From: Cloeon dipterum
Lineage: Eukaryota > Arthropoda > Insecta > Ephemeroptera > Baetidae
DNA: 64,000 nt
Assembly: GCF_949628265.1 (NCBI RefSeq)
Contig: NC_088786.1
Coordinates: 27,673,681 to 27,737,680, forward strand
Reading direction: 5' to 3'
In this document: piece after piece, positions 1 to 15,489 of the stretch
Numbering within the stretch: position 1 is the stretch's first letter
How the letters are laid out: each line of letters begins with the position of its first letter
The notes under the pieces: generated by a model
Told to the model about the DNA's origin: nothing
The model's input: only the letters and a program-made list of their open reading frames with translations
Databases searched by the model: none
Translations under genes and position numbers: made by a program

Positions 1-3000
1 AAAACCGAATCGAGTCCGCGATAATTTAACGCCAAAGAAAAAAAAGGGCCACGACAGAGAGCGGCAGTGAATAAACGCAAGAGGAACATAATTGTCTCTC
101 GCTGCTACTTTCTTTCTGCTCCGGCAGCACGCGCCTCTCCTCATTTTCAGATATATGTATTTGAACTTGGTCTTATGAAACGGCAGCGAAAGAAAAACAA
201 ATGCGATGTGGCGTGCACGCGCGTTCGCTTTTCGTCCACCGCTAATTAGCCGGCTAATGCAGTTCTGGTCTAGTTTGCTTTTCCTGCTGGATTCGAGTAA
301 GCAGTAAACCTTTTTTCTAATTTTACACCTTGGTGGTGAAGCAGCGAGCCTCTCGGAATTGGTTTCGAGGACGCAACCCAGCGCCGACTGCAGATCCGAT
401 GAATGTGAAATGCGAAACTGCAATAAAGCGTTTAACGCGCCTCCAGAGATGCGAAAAGTTGTCGCAATTAAAGCACCGCGACTGAGAGTTTCAAGAATCT
501 ACTTAGTTAATGAGAATGAGCTCGTATAATTATCTTATTGGCTTTTACACATTATTTAATCAGCAATGGTTTTTATACGAGCCATACGAGCGAGTAATAA
601 ATATTTATTAACCACAATAGGTGTGCAACAGACAAAAAAATGTTAATAAATATAGAGATCAACTTTGCATTTGATTTTTCTGCTTGAGACAGATATTATT
701 TGTTCTTCTTACAGTTGAGGTAAAAAGATATCATTTATCACAGCTATGACACCGACAGTCCTCATTCACTTGATGAATGGGTGTGATAGGTCAAATTTCG
801 CTAGTTGTTAAATGATAAAAACCGTGCATTATGTCATCAGTCAGCAATAAACGACTTTCTTGCCAAATATGGTTGACCGTAGCAGGGGAGCGAAGGAACT
901 GTGGAACATTTCACAGTATACTGATTTTTTAAACTTTCATATAATTTTTACGACAAAAGAAAACAGTTAACATAAATAATTTGCGCTTCAAAGACAAATT
1001 CAACGCTCTTCAAATTATTTTCTCGAACCCCCAATTTTTGTATTAAGTATCAGAAATATTTAGTGCTTTATCCAGCCTAAAAAGATATTTTTACAATGGC
1101 TCATCCGTCCACAAAGCCATTATTTGCAAGTGATCCAGTTCCCACTGCACACGAGATTTGAAGCGTACTTTTCAGCCTCACGGGCAATTGCATTTACCAC
1201 CGTGATGCAATACACGCTGTAAAATCAAAGCGATGCAGGAGATACGAGTAACTGTCAGCATGATTGCACTTAACAATTGCCGCCAAGTTCCGATTCACAC
1301 GGTCAAAAGTTGAACTGACCATTAGGAGCAGAAAATGGTTGCAACTTGCACTTAAACGACGATTTATGACTGTAATTTAGAAATTAAAACAAATAACATA
1401 TTTGCCGCCGCACTGTGACTATGGAACCAACTCGTTCTAACCGTAACGCGTTTCAAATTAATTAAATTATAATTGAAACATTATTTGCCGGGGGAGAGCG
1501 AGCCTTGGTTTCCTGTTCTTCCGCTGGAGCTGCGCGCTGTGCATCTCGTGTATCATTATTGTGTGTAAGAAGTGTTGTACGATACAGCGAGTGAACGACT
1601 CGAAGAAGCATTGAACCTCAAAGCGACTTGCCGAGTCAAAAGTCACTGAAGCCTAATTTTTCACTGGCCTAATGAGCGGCAGCGGCTAGATTTTATGATT
1701 GATGGCGAAAGGAAGCAATTTCGTTGTGAGTGACCACCGATTGGAGACGCGTTCTGTCCCTCGAATCACTGGCCTAATTAATTAGTTCTGTTCAGATTCA
1801 CAATCGGGACAACAGTTATTATGGCGAGAAAAGTGATTTTGTTTTCTCGGAGCCGCCGTCGCACACCTGCCTCCGTGCTTTGTCTGTGCGTGCATGACGA
1901 CTCTTAATTCTGTGCCGAGTTTCGGTCTTTTCAACCGCCAACTCTCATTATTCAACTTACTTTCTTATTGCACATCTAGATTATTATTCCGTAAACAAAT
2001 CCACGCGCATTTAAAATTCTCATATCCGTAATCGTGGATATTAGAGAGCAGTGTGGGATTCTGTTGGTTCCAGTTCAACCAACAGATATTAAAACTGAAA
2101 ATTCCCTTTAAAAAAAATTCACTCTGATGTTTATTTCGAATGTTTGCGAAATTCATTATAAAATAATATTTTCCTCAGTTAACTTCTCCATAAGAAATAA
2201 TTCATACTTGATAGGATGAAAACAGATAATATGAAGTTCAGCGAAAAATTTACTGAACTAAAAGTAACGGTAGTATGGATACAATTTTTGAAAACATTTT
2301 CATTGTTGAATTTAAATTGAAAATTAATGTGAAATTTAAGGCGGCTAATATGTTTTAAATATTTCAAATTACAAAAATAGCATTTAAACATGCAAAAATG
2401 CTACAGTAACACTCTTTGCAGAACTATTTAGAATATTCTAACGCCATAAAGGTCAAACATATATTTAATTTTGAAAAATACTGCTCTATTTAAGATTAAA
2501 AGAATTATTGAGCGATCCTCTGTGGAGTGAGCCACCTGGACTGGTGCTCGTGAACCACAAAGGTACCGCAATGCTTCTCAGATGGCGCACACAAGGAGCA
2601 AGGTGAAGTGTGCTCTTTAGATTAGCTTAAGCAAGCTAAAATAGCTAAGCTTGAAGCTTGGTCGGTCCAAAACGTTATTTCAACAAAGAAAACAGAGGCT
2701 AATTAAAATTATTCATAAGAGAACTCGTGCATAAATTATTGCAATTAGGCCGCAAGGAGTAAGCTCTTGTGGTTAATGCAAAAGGACATCCGTCTCGTGT
2801 TTGCTATGAATTTAGGATATATTATAATAGATTGTATATTTAAAAATAATTAAATAAAAACTACATTCTTTACATGAGTGATTTTTAGAATACCACACGT
2901 CAGGGGAAAAATGACGCACTCTGTCTCACCTATTCATTCGCAGAACCTTTTGTATGCGGATTGCATTATGGAAATCGCGAACAATACCCGTTTCTGAATA

Positions 3001-6000
3001 AGGAACAAGTCTCGTAGGAGCACGACTAGCTTTGGTACACACTCCAACATGTGTTCTCGTTCACGTCATGTCGAATATAATTCGCTGGAAAAGACCAGTG
3101 AGCTCATACATATCCTTTCCATTTTCGCATGTTATCATGCAAACTCCCTTCAAAAGATTTTTTTGCAGAACCATCTAACCACGCCTGCGCATGGTTTATT
3201 TTTTGTTCGTATTTATAATATAGTTTACCATTATTTTAGTTGCGTTAATTTTTTTCCATGGACTTAATTATTATTGGAATTATCAAACCCAGAAATTTTA
3301 GTTATTTCATATTGCATTTTCATTTTGTAAAAATTCGTCTGAAAGTTTCCACCAGGTTTCCTCACCTAACGTGCTAATTGGATTTTTCATTTTTCGTTTC
3401 AATTATGAATTAAAATTTATTAAACTTCGTAATAAAGTTTATTTGCTAAAATTCTAACATACAAAACCGTTTATAATTAATAATTCCTATCAGTAGAAAT
3501 GGACGAAGGTCTGCTGGTAGATTTTTTATTACTCTTTTTTAACGTAACTCTCGTGTAGGGACATTTTATTTCTGAATAAACGTTTTTGCTAAAATTTTAC
3601 TGTTTTAAATAATATCTCCCCTTTATACGTGAGTGCAAAATGTATTTGTTTTTTAGTTACGATGGCTCTGCTCCCCTAACGGGATAATTATTATTTTATT
3701 TTAAACTAGAAGTACTAGATTTTTAAAAAACGGATGGAAAATTGCTGTAAAATTTACAAGAAAAAATAGTCAAATCTTAATTTTCATTGCAGCTTTTGGT
3801 CTTCATTTGATAAAGAACATTTTATTAAGTTTAACTGCTCAAAATTCATCTCAAACGACCGCTTCCTCAAGCTAATCATGCAAATTATTATTCAAGTTGT
3901 GCCCTATACATTTGCACATTTATATCAGTGTTGGAGTGATTATCGAGTGTACCCAGCGACTTTATCATGGCTACTGCGCCCATAATTTAATTAACAATTC
4001 TAGCTTTTTGGCCGGGCTAGGTGGCAAATATTGGTAAAATTTCATGATTCAGTATGATTTCATTTAAAAATAGTCAAAAAAGGTTCCTGTCAATTTTTAT
4101 ACATTTGAGTTTTTAAAAAATCAACAATACACACATTAAACAATCAACAATTCCAAAACTAACAACCTATATTAAATCCTCTTTGATGCACGGTAAGAAA
4201 TAGATTGAGGAAAATTGTAGCGTACATCGGCAAGAAACTCGTTAAACGATGGCCTATTAAGTAGACTCTTTGTCCAGCGAACGAAAACAAGGTGAGTGCG
4301 GCTCAAAGGCGGCCGAAATGATTGTATGTACGGCCTGGCGAGCGACTTGGCTCGGCTCTTCAGGCGCATAGGATGAGAAATTGCACCATCAGGCTGGCGG
4401 GCGAGCAGAACTGTTGCGCGCTGAGAATTCCCTGTTGGCCTGCGAGCTCGCTTATTGTCAGGCAGCTACAAAAGAGATTCGATTTTTCTGTATCATTCTA
4501 TGCACGAGGGCAAAATAGAATTTCGAGCCCCTCTCGACTCAGGCAGTTCCGCAGGCCAGTTGCAGCAGGCTCCAGCGTCCGTCGAGCCAGCGATTTTTTT
4601 CTAAAAGTTGCTCTCGCATTTGCGGCAGAGAGCCACTTGAAATGAGAGCACCTTCGATTGCCGGCTCGAAAAGATTTTGCGCCGCGCGGCGGCGTTACAT
4701 CTCGAGCAGCATCAAATATTCATGCACGGATTCCGGCCGGCAGCGTGCTCGCTAAACAGCGCCGCGAAAACCCGCTCGCGGGGGAGTAGGAAATTAAAGC
4801 AACGGCGTCCGCGGCCTGAAGGAGTTGAGGTTGATCAGGGAAAGCACAAGTTTTCGCTATCAACGATAAACTCACTTATTTATTCACAGCAATATTGGTC
4901 CATCGTGGAAGGAATTTTATCCAGTGTAATATAATTTATTAACACAAAACGAAGTTTATAAAGATGATGCAATGTTATGGAATTTCACAACGATAATTAC
5001 AGTTCAATTCAAGTCTAATTATGATCACTTCCACATAGTTATTTCCCGCTAGTTGCAGCAACGGTTTTAAAACAGGAGGTGGAGACATGAATCTGGGCAT
5101 CGAGCATTGTGTCATCGGCCGTTCAGCGCAGGAAAACATTGTATTTTGAAAATCGAACAAAAACTGACAATTTCAACAAAGGGTCAGAGTTTTGACCCCA
5201 AGGGCATGAGATTATGAAATACGATAAAATGTTCAGTTTTTCTCGAGTGTGATGTTTTAAAAATTTCCAGCACGTTTAAATTTTCCGGGAAAATTGTCGA
5301 AAAGGTTTGCGTGATTTTTCTGGCATTTTACATAATTTCTGCAGGATAGCCATAATAAAAAGTGGTGTTCGTTTTTGAAAATAATCAAAGTTTTCACGTA
5401 AGCCATTATTTTTCCATATATTATGCGATTTTTTTAAGTTCGCAAAAAGCTTCAGTAATAAACTTACTCTTATAACTTTGGCTATCTGGACTTTTTAGTC
5501 GGGCGACCCACTAATAGCGAACAACTCGCGAAATCTCCGCGTCCCAATAATATCGCAAACAAGTAACAATGGCGCATGGGTCTCATTGGAGGAAGCCCAG
5601 CTTAGAAAAGGAACAGCTCGTCGTGCTGCTGTATTTTACGGTCTTTTATTGGAACGTCTAGACATTCGTCCCGTGAAATTTATTCTCGCATGCTGGAAAG
5701 GTGCACACCAGCAAGTAGCGAGTCGGGAAGCTTTCGCCATCCTCCCAAAAACGAATGGACTCGTCATAGCAATTGTGCTGGTTTTTGCTCACCAAATAAG
5801 TAAGCTACAACCATTTGTGAAATTTAACACTGACCCCAACTCCTATAGGTCTGCCGATGCAGGGTTGTCACCGACTATACTGACTGATGAATATCGTCGT
5901 CAATTTCCGGCACACGCGCTTTGAACCCGCGATAATTTCATTTTTCCTAGAGTACAAATTCGTATGCCTCGAGAGCAGCATGTTTGCATTTGCTGCGCCG

Positions 6001-9000
6001 CCAGAGTTATCCTTTCGAGGGATATGGTGCATGTGCTGTTTTTTGGTGGGTTACACGGTCACAAATCCGTGCGCGCGGCCGAGCTGTGCGAAAATCAATA
6101 TTTTAGAGCACGAATCGCCACGACAGCAAAGCAGAATCGTCGAATTTATTTCACAGCCATACGTGTCAGCTCTTTTGAATATGAGATCGATTCAAAGCTG
6201 CTGTGTGTGACAATATTATGCTGCTTTGTGACTTTCAACAATTCAACCCTGGCCGTGAGAAGACTCAAGTTATATATTTTTTATGAATTGCACATTAGCA
6301 GGTGCACACAAAATGTTTTTCTCTTGCGTAACAAATTTAGAGTAGATTAAAATTTATTCAGTCGTAAAGTTTATGCCATTAACGTTAAATATGATTGTAA
6401 TCGCCACTCTCGTTTCATTTGATCACTTAACCAAAAAAACTGCCTTTTTGAAAAGCAAAGCTATTCTCGCTTGTTAGTATTAGGCAACCAGCACGACAAA
6501 AACGTGGATTATTCGTGTTTATATTTTGTTATAATTTAAAACTTTGGTATCCACAGCACTTTTTTGGTCGTATTTGAAATTTCTGTCAACAAATCCTTCG
6601 CTTTATTTGCAAGACAAATAATAATTTAGGAACCACTCATAATCAGCTACAAACGCAATCAGACTAAAAATATAATGCGCCACGGTAAAAAGTGTTTTAG
6701 ATGCAAAGTTTTTCAGCTAAAAATATATTCGTATTTTAAATAAAACCGTTTAAATTAAAAAGCATTTTTTAAAAATTACATTTAGCTTGATTTGCATAAA
6801 AAGATTACACTCAAAGAAAGCGAATGAGATTCCACCGCTTTTCAATGCGAGCCAACGGCTTGGTTGGGATTTTAATTCATATACGTTCCCCCAAAGTTTG
6901 TGCCTAAGTAAGTTTTTTGTGACGGTGTAGCTTTAAAAAAGTCATTGAGAGAAATGATATGCAACCTGCACTGGAAGAATGCTCTGCGGCACAGTTTCCC
7001 TACCCCTGCTAGGCGTGCGTCAATATAACAAGATTTAAACAATTGATTTTCAGGATTTCATAATTAAAATTTTTTAAGAAAAGAATTGTAGCGGTTCCCG
7101 CACTCTCTGACGTAAAGCTAGTTTGTATCTTTCTCGCTCCAGCAGTTGTCAATATTGCTGTGTATGATAAGCGCCCTCGGAACCTTCCACCTTCATCAAC
7201 CGCGCTCCACCTCCGCACGCAAAGTTCATGTCGCTTACTAGCTCTTTAAGTCATGCGTACGTAACATCTAGAAGCTTTTTCTGACGAATTGTATAACGAT
7301 AAACCCGACTAAAGGTCTAAAAAATGCTATACGCTTCTCAATAATCAACGCCCCCACAGGATTACAAGGTTTCAGGGCTAAATTTATACGATTTTGACCA
7401 ATTAGGACAGGATTCATCCCCTATCTCCAACCAATGAAATATAATTTTCAGAGTTCTTCCATTAAATATTTCAAATTTAAGCTCTGTACACTCAATACGT
7501 TTTTCAAAGTCAAAATCCACCAACAAATTTGAATTGTTTTAGACTCAAATTGATAAAAAAATTTAAAAATATCCCAATCAATATTTCATCTTTATTTCGC
7601 GATCTATTGTTGCTCAGTGGGATCAGTAAAATGAACAGAACTCCAAAATTTTACTGTTCAGAATAGAGGCGAGATGAAAGAAGAAATTGTCAAATATTAA
7701 CTTGTATGTTTTGCATTAATGGAAGCTTCAAATAATTCAGTTAGTTTTACAATTACTTATTCTCTTTCTAGATCCATCAGGGCACAAAATAAATTTTTAA
7801 TTTTCTGTAAAAGCCACCCGATCATTTTCATTTATTTTTGTACTGCAAAAAATGCTCTAACAATTTACGTCATTGTGGGCACTTTTTACAGGTGCTCCGG
7901 ACTCTGTATTGACAGTTTTACTAACGGTTTTGAAGAATTCGAAACAAAAATCCACGGATAAACTATTAAATGGAATAGATATTTTTTCTTAAAAATATGA
8001 ATTTTTAATGCGAAATTTAGATTAAATTTCGATAAGCATTCCGTTAAAAGACTGCGATAAAACACCTCTCGGAATGGAAGTCGTTGCCGCGCGCAAATTT
8101 GAACGGCTCATTGAGCACGAGCTATTCGGCAGTAAATTTTTATGGGAAATACCGTCGCTCGGCTGTTAAGATAATTTCCACCCACTGCGAGATGGCTGCA
8201 GAGAGCAGGAGCAGCAATTTCCGACAGATTGCCCTGGTTTTTGGACTGCCTGCGTGTCGCTTTTGTAATTTGGGGGTGCGTCAGCTCTGATATTAAAGCA
8301 AGCTCCCACGGACTAATTAAACAGCCAAAAAACTTGATTACACCTCGCTGCCTCGTGGAATCAGCAGTGAATGAGGATTTCATTTACGCGCGCACGTAAC
8401 AGCCAGAAAACGCGCGCGCGCCAGAGTGGCAAAAATGCCGTGTTTATTCAAAACGCGTACACCATCTATCCTTTTGCAAATATTATTTGGCTCGTGGCAA
8501 GAGAAGTTTTCGAGAAAATGCTTCCGGTTGCTCTTACAATATTCTTCCTTCTTTGGGAAGCATATTTGTGCAAATATTGAACTTCCTTAAAGTAAGGCCA
8601 ATTTTAGCCAGCATAAGCAAACGTTTCATTTTGTTTACACAAAATATTTGTGCCTAACTTATCATTCGATCGTTATTAATAAATCAAATTCATATTTAAA
8701 AAAATCTTGCCAATATTAACTAAAGCATGACTCTAGAAATGTTTACTGAAATTTTCGAAACTTATTATTCAAACTTAACGCACCTTAAGATAAAGTGTCC
8801 AACTAAATTAATAACATTCAAGAATTTAAATTCCAAGACAATTAAGATTTTAACCAAACATTATGCATTTTTTTAATAAATCATGAAAAATAAAAACTTG
8901 ACTAGTAATTATGCTGTATGTGTATCATTAGGCATTTTTTTAAACCATTCAATGCTCAATCATGATAAACCCTATAGGGATATTGTGCAATGTTTAGTTG

Positions 9001-12000
9001 TATTCACAGAGATTATTGCTATTATCGCGTCATCCAAGTTAGCCGTAATAATTACGTTTTGCCGTTTATATTTGCTTTGGCTGAACCTGGCTTGTAGCGC
9101 GAAGGAAATCATATCAGCGTGTGGGCGGTGAGATGTGTGCTATAAAAAAATAGCGCAGATGGAGCTGATAATGAAAAGCAGTCAAAGAAAATCAATTGAT
9201 AAAAGTGCCGCCTCCGGCAAGAAATAATCTGGCTGGATTTGCGGGCAGCGCGCCACTTTATCGTTTCAATTTCATCCAGAGTAATCCCCGCGCGTTCAAT
9301 TGCATAGCTCCCACTCGAGCTCGATTAATTAAACTGTGGCTTTTCCTCATAAAATATATAATAAGACCTTTTTGAGCCGTGGTTTAGGTTTCAACTAGAA
9401 CAGGAGGAGTAATCAAATAATTTTGTAACTAATTTTTATCTAATAATAGTGTTAGTAAAACTCAAATTGCACGGTCATTTTGTGTTCTCTTGTAAATTCT
9501 GTAAAATGAAACTATCCTTTCGATTCTACATATTATTCTTTTGAATAAAAATGCCTGGAGGTAAAGTTACAAACATATTATATTTTATTTTAAAGATGGC
9601 GGCTGGGGACATCCCCATACAATCTAAACTTTTTCGCCAAGCATGCTTCTAGCAATTGAATATATTTCAGTTTTTTCCTTCGCATATCCTACTTAATTCG
9701 AAAATTGCATCAAAGAGCCACCACAACGTGAAGGGATTTCTCTTCCTAACTTATTTTTGAGCCAGCTTTAGTAAGAGACAGGTTAGTTTGACTTAGGTCC
9801 CGGACCAAATAAATCTAATTTATTGACAAAAAATATCCACTTTTATTTTATATTCAAATAGTAAGAAGAAGACGAGAGTTCAATTCACAACTGGATGGCA
9901 GTTGTAATTTTAATAAAGTAGAATTCGATATCTTTTGTGAGTGCTGACTGTCAGCCTAAAGTCAACTACGTAGTATTTGAAAAGAGTTGAATGTTCGTTG
10001 GCTTGGATTTCAACAACTACATCAATTTACACAAAGTCGTCACCATTCAGTTCACAAAAGGTTTTTGTTTGATTTTTGACTTGTTTCTCTTCTTTCTGTA
10101 AGCGCTAAAAATATTGTCAAAATAAGTTAATAGATTTAATAGGCAAATCGAAATGCCGTTTTTCTTTGTTCCCTTGGCAGTGCATTCACTCAGGGCACTT
10201 TGTAAGCTAACCACGCGGAAAGCAAGAATTTCAATAGGCATTGACGTAGGGCACGGCAGTGTACGTACATTGGATTTCCGAAATAATTTATTAAATGTAA
10301 CGATTGAAAGAGACGGCACTGCGTGGCAGTGCTAGCACATTGACGTGGTCACGCGTGAAGGGTGCACAAGTGCCGAACAAAACAAATTAATACAAAACGA
10401 GACCGTAATGTCCAACGGAACACGTGTCTGCGATGCAGGCGTTATTTCGTGTGCTAGTTTAATTTCGCTGCCTAGAAACAGCCGAGGTTGAGAGACACAG
10501 TCAGCGCAGCAGCCTCGTGTAAGATTTCATGAGGCAATCTGTATGAATCATATAAGACGAGATGAGCGCCGCCGCCAGCCAGCCTCGAGCCTGCTAAACG
10601 ATTCAATTTGAAAAACACCCTCGCACACTTTTATCGCGGCCGCAACGAGCCACCTTACGACCCTCGGCAAGCTTTCGCACCTCGCAAAATGAGAAATCCC
10701 GCGCGGTAGTCGACTGCAAATGAGTCGGAAATGAGTCAAATGCCTTTTTTCTGGTTATAAAACGCTTGGCTTCCTGATGAAAATAATACGACCGGCTGCC
10801 AAGTAAATTCCGACTTGGAAATTGTCGCGAGTGTAACTACTCATTCCGGTTATCCTGCTACGTTTTACGAGGCGTAATTGCACGTGGGAATAATATCACT
10901 TTGGCCCACATAATTGTAAATTCAGGCTTAAAACACTTTTGTTTTTTTTTTGTGGTGTAAGGATTAATCGACATTGGTTTCAAAATTTACTGCTGAAATT
11001 CGCTTTTATGGAATTGGTTTCTTGCTCAATTTTGCTAAATAGGAAATTTAAAAACTATGCTGCAATGACGCTAAAAAGAGTTCATTTTAACTATGTTTTA
11101 ATTTCTTTGGAATATTTGCTTAAATAGGATTACACAGAGTGAAATTATCCATCCTATACATTCTAAAGAAAATAATTGTACATTCAATAAATTTATTTTT
11201 ATCATTGATACTAACTGTTCATTAAGTTTCCCTTCTTTTATTTAAGCGCAAGATTTTAGGTGTTCACCCTACAGGCTACAATTTAGTTTTGCACATAGCA
11301 ACTTCAAAGTACACGTGACCTACGTCTTGGAGGTAAAGGAGTTATGAAGTGTCCTCTTGTTGTCCGTTGTCGATGCCATTGTGCTCTGTTTATTGTGTAT
11401 TATGAGAGTGCTCAAAAGATTTTCCTGGAGGCAGTGGTACAGTGCCTATGGAAGGCAACAGTATGACATAAAGTATACAGAAAATTAGATAGAAATAGAC
11501 AGGATGGACAAAACCCTAAAATTTTCTCTGGTATTTATCTAGTGGCTATACCTGGTGGCCTAGCCAACCTTCAGTGCTCGAAAGAAATCCACCTGCGACA
11601 AGTGCTGAACAAGCACTCTCTGTTTCATTCATAAAACTGTTTTGTCAAGTATTTGAAATCAATATTCAAAAGTATTATAACACAATTTCATTTCCCCCCG
11701 TTCTATTCGCAAATACCCTCTAAAAGAAGCTAACCCCAGTTTGAAATCAACAATCAAACTTTTATCATGGTTGCATTTTAACGATATAAAAATACACTGT
11801 GTGTCACAGGAAGCTATTTATACAGAATATAAAAACATTTGCACAGTTCTAATGGCACACACATTTTAATTAAAAGTATACATACATGGTAATGATAATA
11901 ATGCAAGTGTGCTGCAGGAGAAAATACCTGACTCCTGACTATAGCAGGTCAACGGTGCGAGGTATGTACCCATCAACGCACAGTGCAAGCGTGTTCAAAA

Positions 12001-15000
12001 TTAATGCAAGTGCGCCTTGCAGCGAGGTGTAAACTGTGCCGCCTACCATTCTTTCACTGCGAGTAGTCTATGTTCTACATCTGCAGGAGGTCTGAAATAC
12101 GAGGCTTTAAACAAAATCGGCTTCAGGCATTTCTTCCAATTCCTCCTCAAATTTTATCTCCTTCATCCATCATTTCAGACAAGAATGCTGGCTTCTTGCT
12201 TATTAAAAATGCTTGGCTTTTGTTAGGGTATCAAAGAAAGAAAAAAATGATTAAAATTATGCTACCCATATACACGCGAGGTGGGGATCGTTTGCTTTTA
12301 ATTATGCCCGGGACGTATTTACTTTTCTTTTGAACGCATCACATGGAAATTTCCATCAATTTTCGCTCTTCTTGAAACAAACTTACAGCTCTTTATTGAT
12401 GTTGCTTAATAAATCTTAATTGCATATCACACGATTGAAATTTAATATTCCTGAAACCGTGAATGAGAGAAAATAATCGGCAATATCTCGCGAAATCCGG
12501 CACAGGTTTAAACCTCTTGAGACACATGAAGCTGTTTTGCAAATTAACGTAGGCTGCTGAGAAGGATAAAACAACAAGATATCTTGACTCACGCCTCCGC
12601 ACTTTCTACAGGTCGCAATTCCAGCCCCAAGGTTTATGTCTATAATTCTGCAGCGAGACATGTTTCACGCATTAAGCTCAGCCATGCATATTCTGCAGAG
12701 GAGTGAGATTTTTGACACGCGTTTTGGGTCACGTGCGAAGTAAAATATTTACCCTGCTCAGCAGCGTCCAGAGGAGAGGGCTGTTTGGCTAATAATTTAA
12801 TAATAATCTGCCCACTCGGGCTAGTTGCTAATTTGTAAGTGCGTCAGATGGTTGGGTAGCATGATGACACTGAGCTTCGTGTTCACCAGAGAGAGGGAAA
12901 CAACCCTGTTAACGTTAATTGGTATCTGCTTCCAGGGTTAAAAGGTTAATATTGTAAAATTAGTTTATTGCACAGCAATGTTTTGTTGAGTACTAAAATT
13001 TGAACGCTTTTTACACAGTTATAATATAACAGGAAATTGTTCAAGAAGTGGATGCTTGATTTTTTTTAAATTATCCATATTTAGCAAAATTTTCAATAGA
13101 GGTAACATGAAATGCGATTTCATAACTTTTTGCTTCAATTTCTCCGAGGATTGCGAAGGGTATTTCAATCGTGGTAACTTTTGGCAATCTACAGCTAACA
13201 ATAAGTGTCCAATTCAACCAAACAAAATATATTTTGCCTTTTGCTCCTGCTTTAGAAATAAGAATATCTTTTAATTTTACTTTTCGCATATGTGTGTGGA
13301 GTTTGAAGCTGATAAACGACAAAATATACATATTTACGTCCATAAAATAAATTTCCCATGCAGACAAGCATGCAAATGGATTTTGACGTAAATTTTGGTT
13401 ACAAAACAAAGTGATGGAAACTCATCCACATTATTACCAATCAGGTGTCATATTTATTTCCTCGCTCCACAGAATATATGATATGAGATTTCGTATCAAC
13501 CGTAATCCTTGCACGTCTCAGTTCTGGCGTTGTTATTAGTTTTCCTTATCGGGAGGGGTCATAAGGTAGAAGTTTGCTGGATGAATCAGTCTTGTGACGT
13601 GTGCTCCTGGGACCAACAATCAACAGATCCGATTTCGTCAGCAGGGAGACGAATTATGCTAGTGTGAGCGCGGCACTTAAAAAGATTATTCAGCTTCAAG
13701 GGAATCCTTGTGCGTTTCCCTGTCGTTGCGCTCTGCGAAGACGTCAGACAATTAGCGTAAAAGCCGGCGTGAGTTCGTCCATTCATCGATTCATTCATCT
13801 AATTTCAGCAATCCGAATCAATGTTTATCATTCGATGAAGTTCCTGGGGCGTAATAATAAGTTTCGATGTTCAAAACAAATAAATAAAATCATTCAAAAT
13901 GTTTCTACTCCAACTTTTTGGGATTACATTTTCCTTAAAACAACGCCTGAGCTATTTTCGCCCCTTGCAGGAAAAAAAATCGAAGATAAACAGAGTTCAT
14001 TGTGCTTCTTCAAATATCTGCAGGGCTGGAATTGTTTTCTCAAAACACATACTAATGCTGATACAAAATACATTTTATTCTCTTCTGCCCCGTAGAGATG
14101 AGCTACAAGGCGGCTATTGATTGGCAATTATTATTGTTGCCCAGAAGAGCAGAAGACCGTGGCTACACTATTTTGGTGAAGGAGAAAAAACGAATTTCCA
14201 TCAAACGCCGGCTCCTTGGAAGACCAATTGTAATATTGAGTTTCTCTACTGCAAATTGGCCACTTTGAGCGGCACTTGACCACGCAGCACTTGTCCATTT
14301 CCCAGAGAAAACACTTTTACACAGTTCCTTTGACAAACAAACAATAAGCGGAACAAAGAAACAAGTAGTGGTAAAAACCTTTTAATTTGCTATCTTGAAA
14401 CAATAATTCTACTTTTGCATTATATTAATTGCAAGCAAAAAACTGATTTAAAGTATTAAAAATTAAAACAATATTAATTGCTTTTCTTAATTTTATGTTC
14501 TGCGAAATGCTCTCGCAACCATCAACAAAATCAGAGCAATTATTTAGTAAAAAATTTTTGTTCAAGTTTTTGTTCCCTTTTTGAATCAGATCAGTACAAA
14601 AACAATGACGGGAGCAGTCTGAATATTAATTAGCAAGCTGTTTCCTTGGATTCGAATTCAAATAGGACTACTTCTGTTTTCGCTGGACCAACTTTAACTG
14701 AATACATAATTTTGTTTGCTTTTGCACAAGATGTTGACTTTAGAATCGCTAACTTTTCTCTTCACTCTGCTTGTTAATTTGTTTCCTGTTTTGGACAACG
14801 GGTTTCCACTGTTTCTACCAATAATTCCAACAGGATAACTTTTGAATTTTTAGAGTTTTTTCATCATCGGTAGCAAGAATGTGAATCTAAGGAAATGGTG
14901 GGTAGTCAGGCGAGATAAAAGTGTGAGAAAAGCATCAATTGTTAGTATGCCAGCTGAGTAAAAAAGATAATAATTTATTGCAATTTGCAAACACAGGGCA

Positions 15001-15480
15001 ATCACATTAATATCTATTTTGTAGTTTCGTGATTAGCTGAATGGGATCTATTCAACACTATAGAATAAAAAGGGTCTGCAGTTGGCAACCGAAATTAGTA
15101 GGCAAAATAAAAAGAAGAAGGTCCGAAGTGGTTTTTTTCTTCTATGAGTGAATCCTCGAATGCCTCCTTCATTGGATAATGGCTATTCAAAACCGTCCAT
15201 TCGAAAGAATAGAACAGACTATTTTCACAAAAATGAATTTCATTTTTAATTTTAAAAGATATCGCTTGATATTCAAACTGTACTAAATTTATCGATCTAA
15301 AATGTACTTTCAAAAAACTTTTTGTATTACTTCTTTAGGTTCCTGTGTGCAATGAGTTCCAAGAACACGCACTCCAAATAAAAAAAAATAGAAAGCAGGT
15401 GCAGTAATCCCTCCTCAACGATCTTGCAAAAGCGAGTGAAGCTCTATTACTCGGGGGTCAGAGAGAGCCTGGCTTCATCT
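1..15480. other. Gene-free AT-rich spacer or intron
   Basis: No open reading frame here has recognisable domains, consistent codon bias or flanking splice sites. The longest (13,601-14,095, 164 codons) is low-complexity and resembles nothing I know. The sequence is AT-rich, with many TAATTA/TTAATTAA cores and GC-richer islets, for example 4,540-4,830. A TATAAAA string at 10,756 has no supported exon downstream. The stretch could be intergenic regulatory DNA or part of a large intron of a gene to the left. Confidence 0.6.
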
Positions 15481-15489
15481 TTGCCCTGT

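Noticed and set aside
13601..14095. 164-codon + strand ORF
   Set aside because: No recognisable domain, AT-rich random-like codon use, and no splice or promoter context. A search against insect proteins would settle it.
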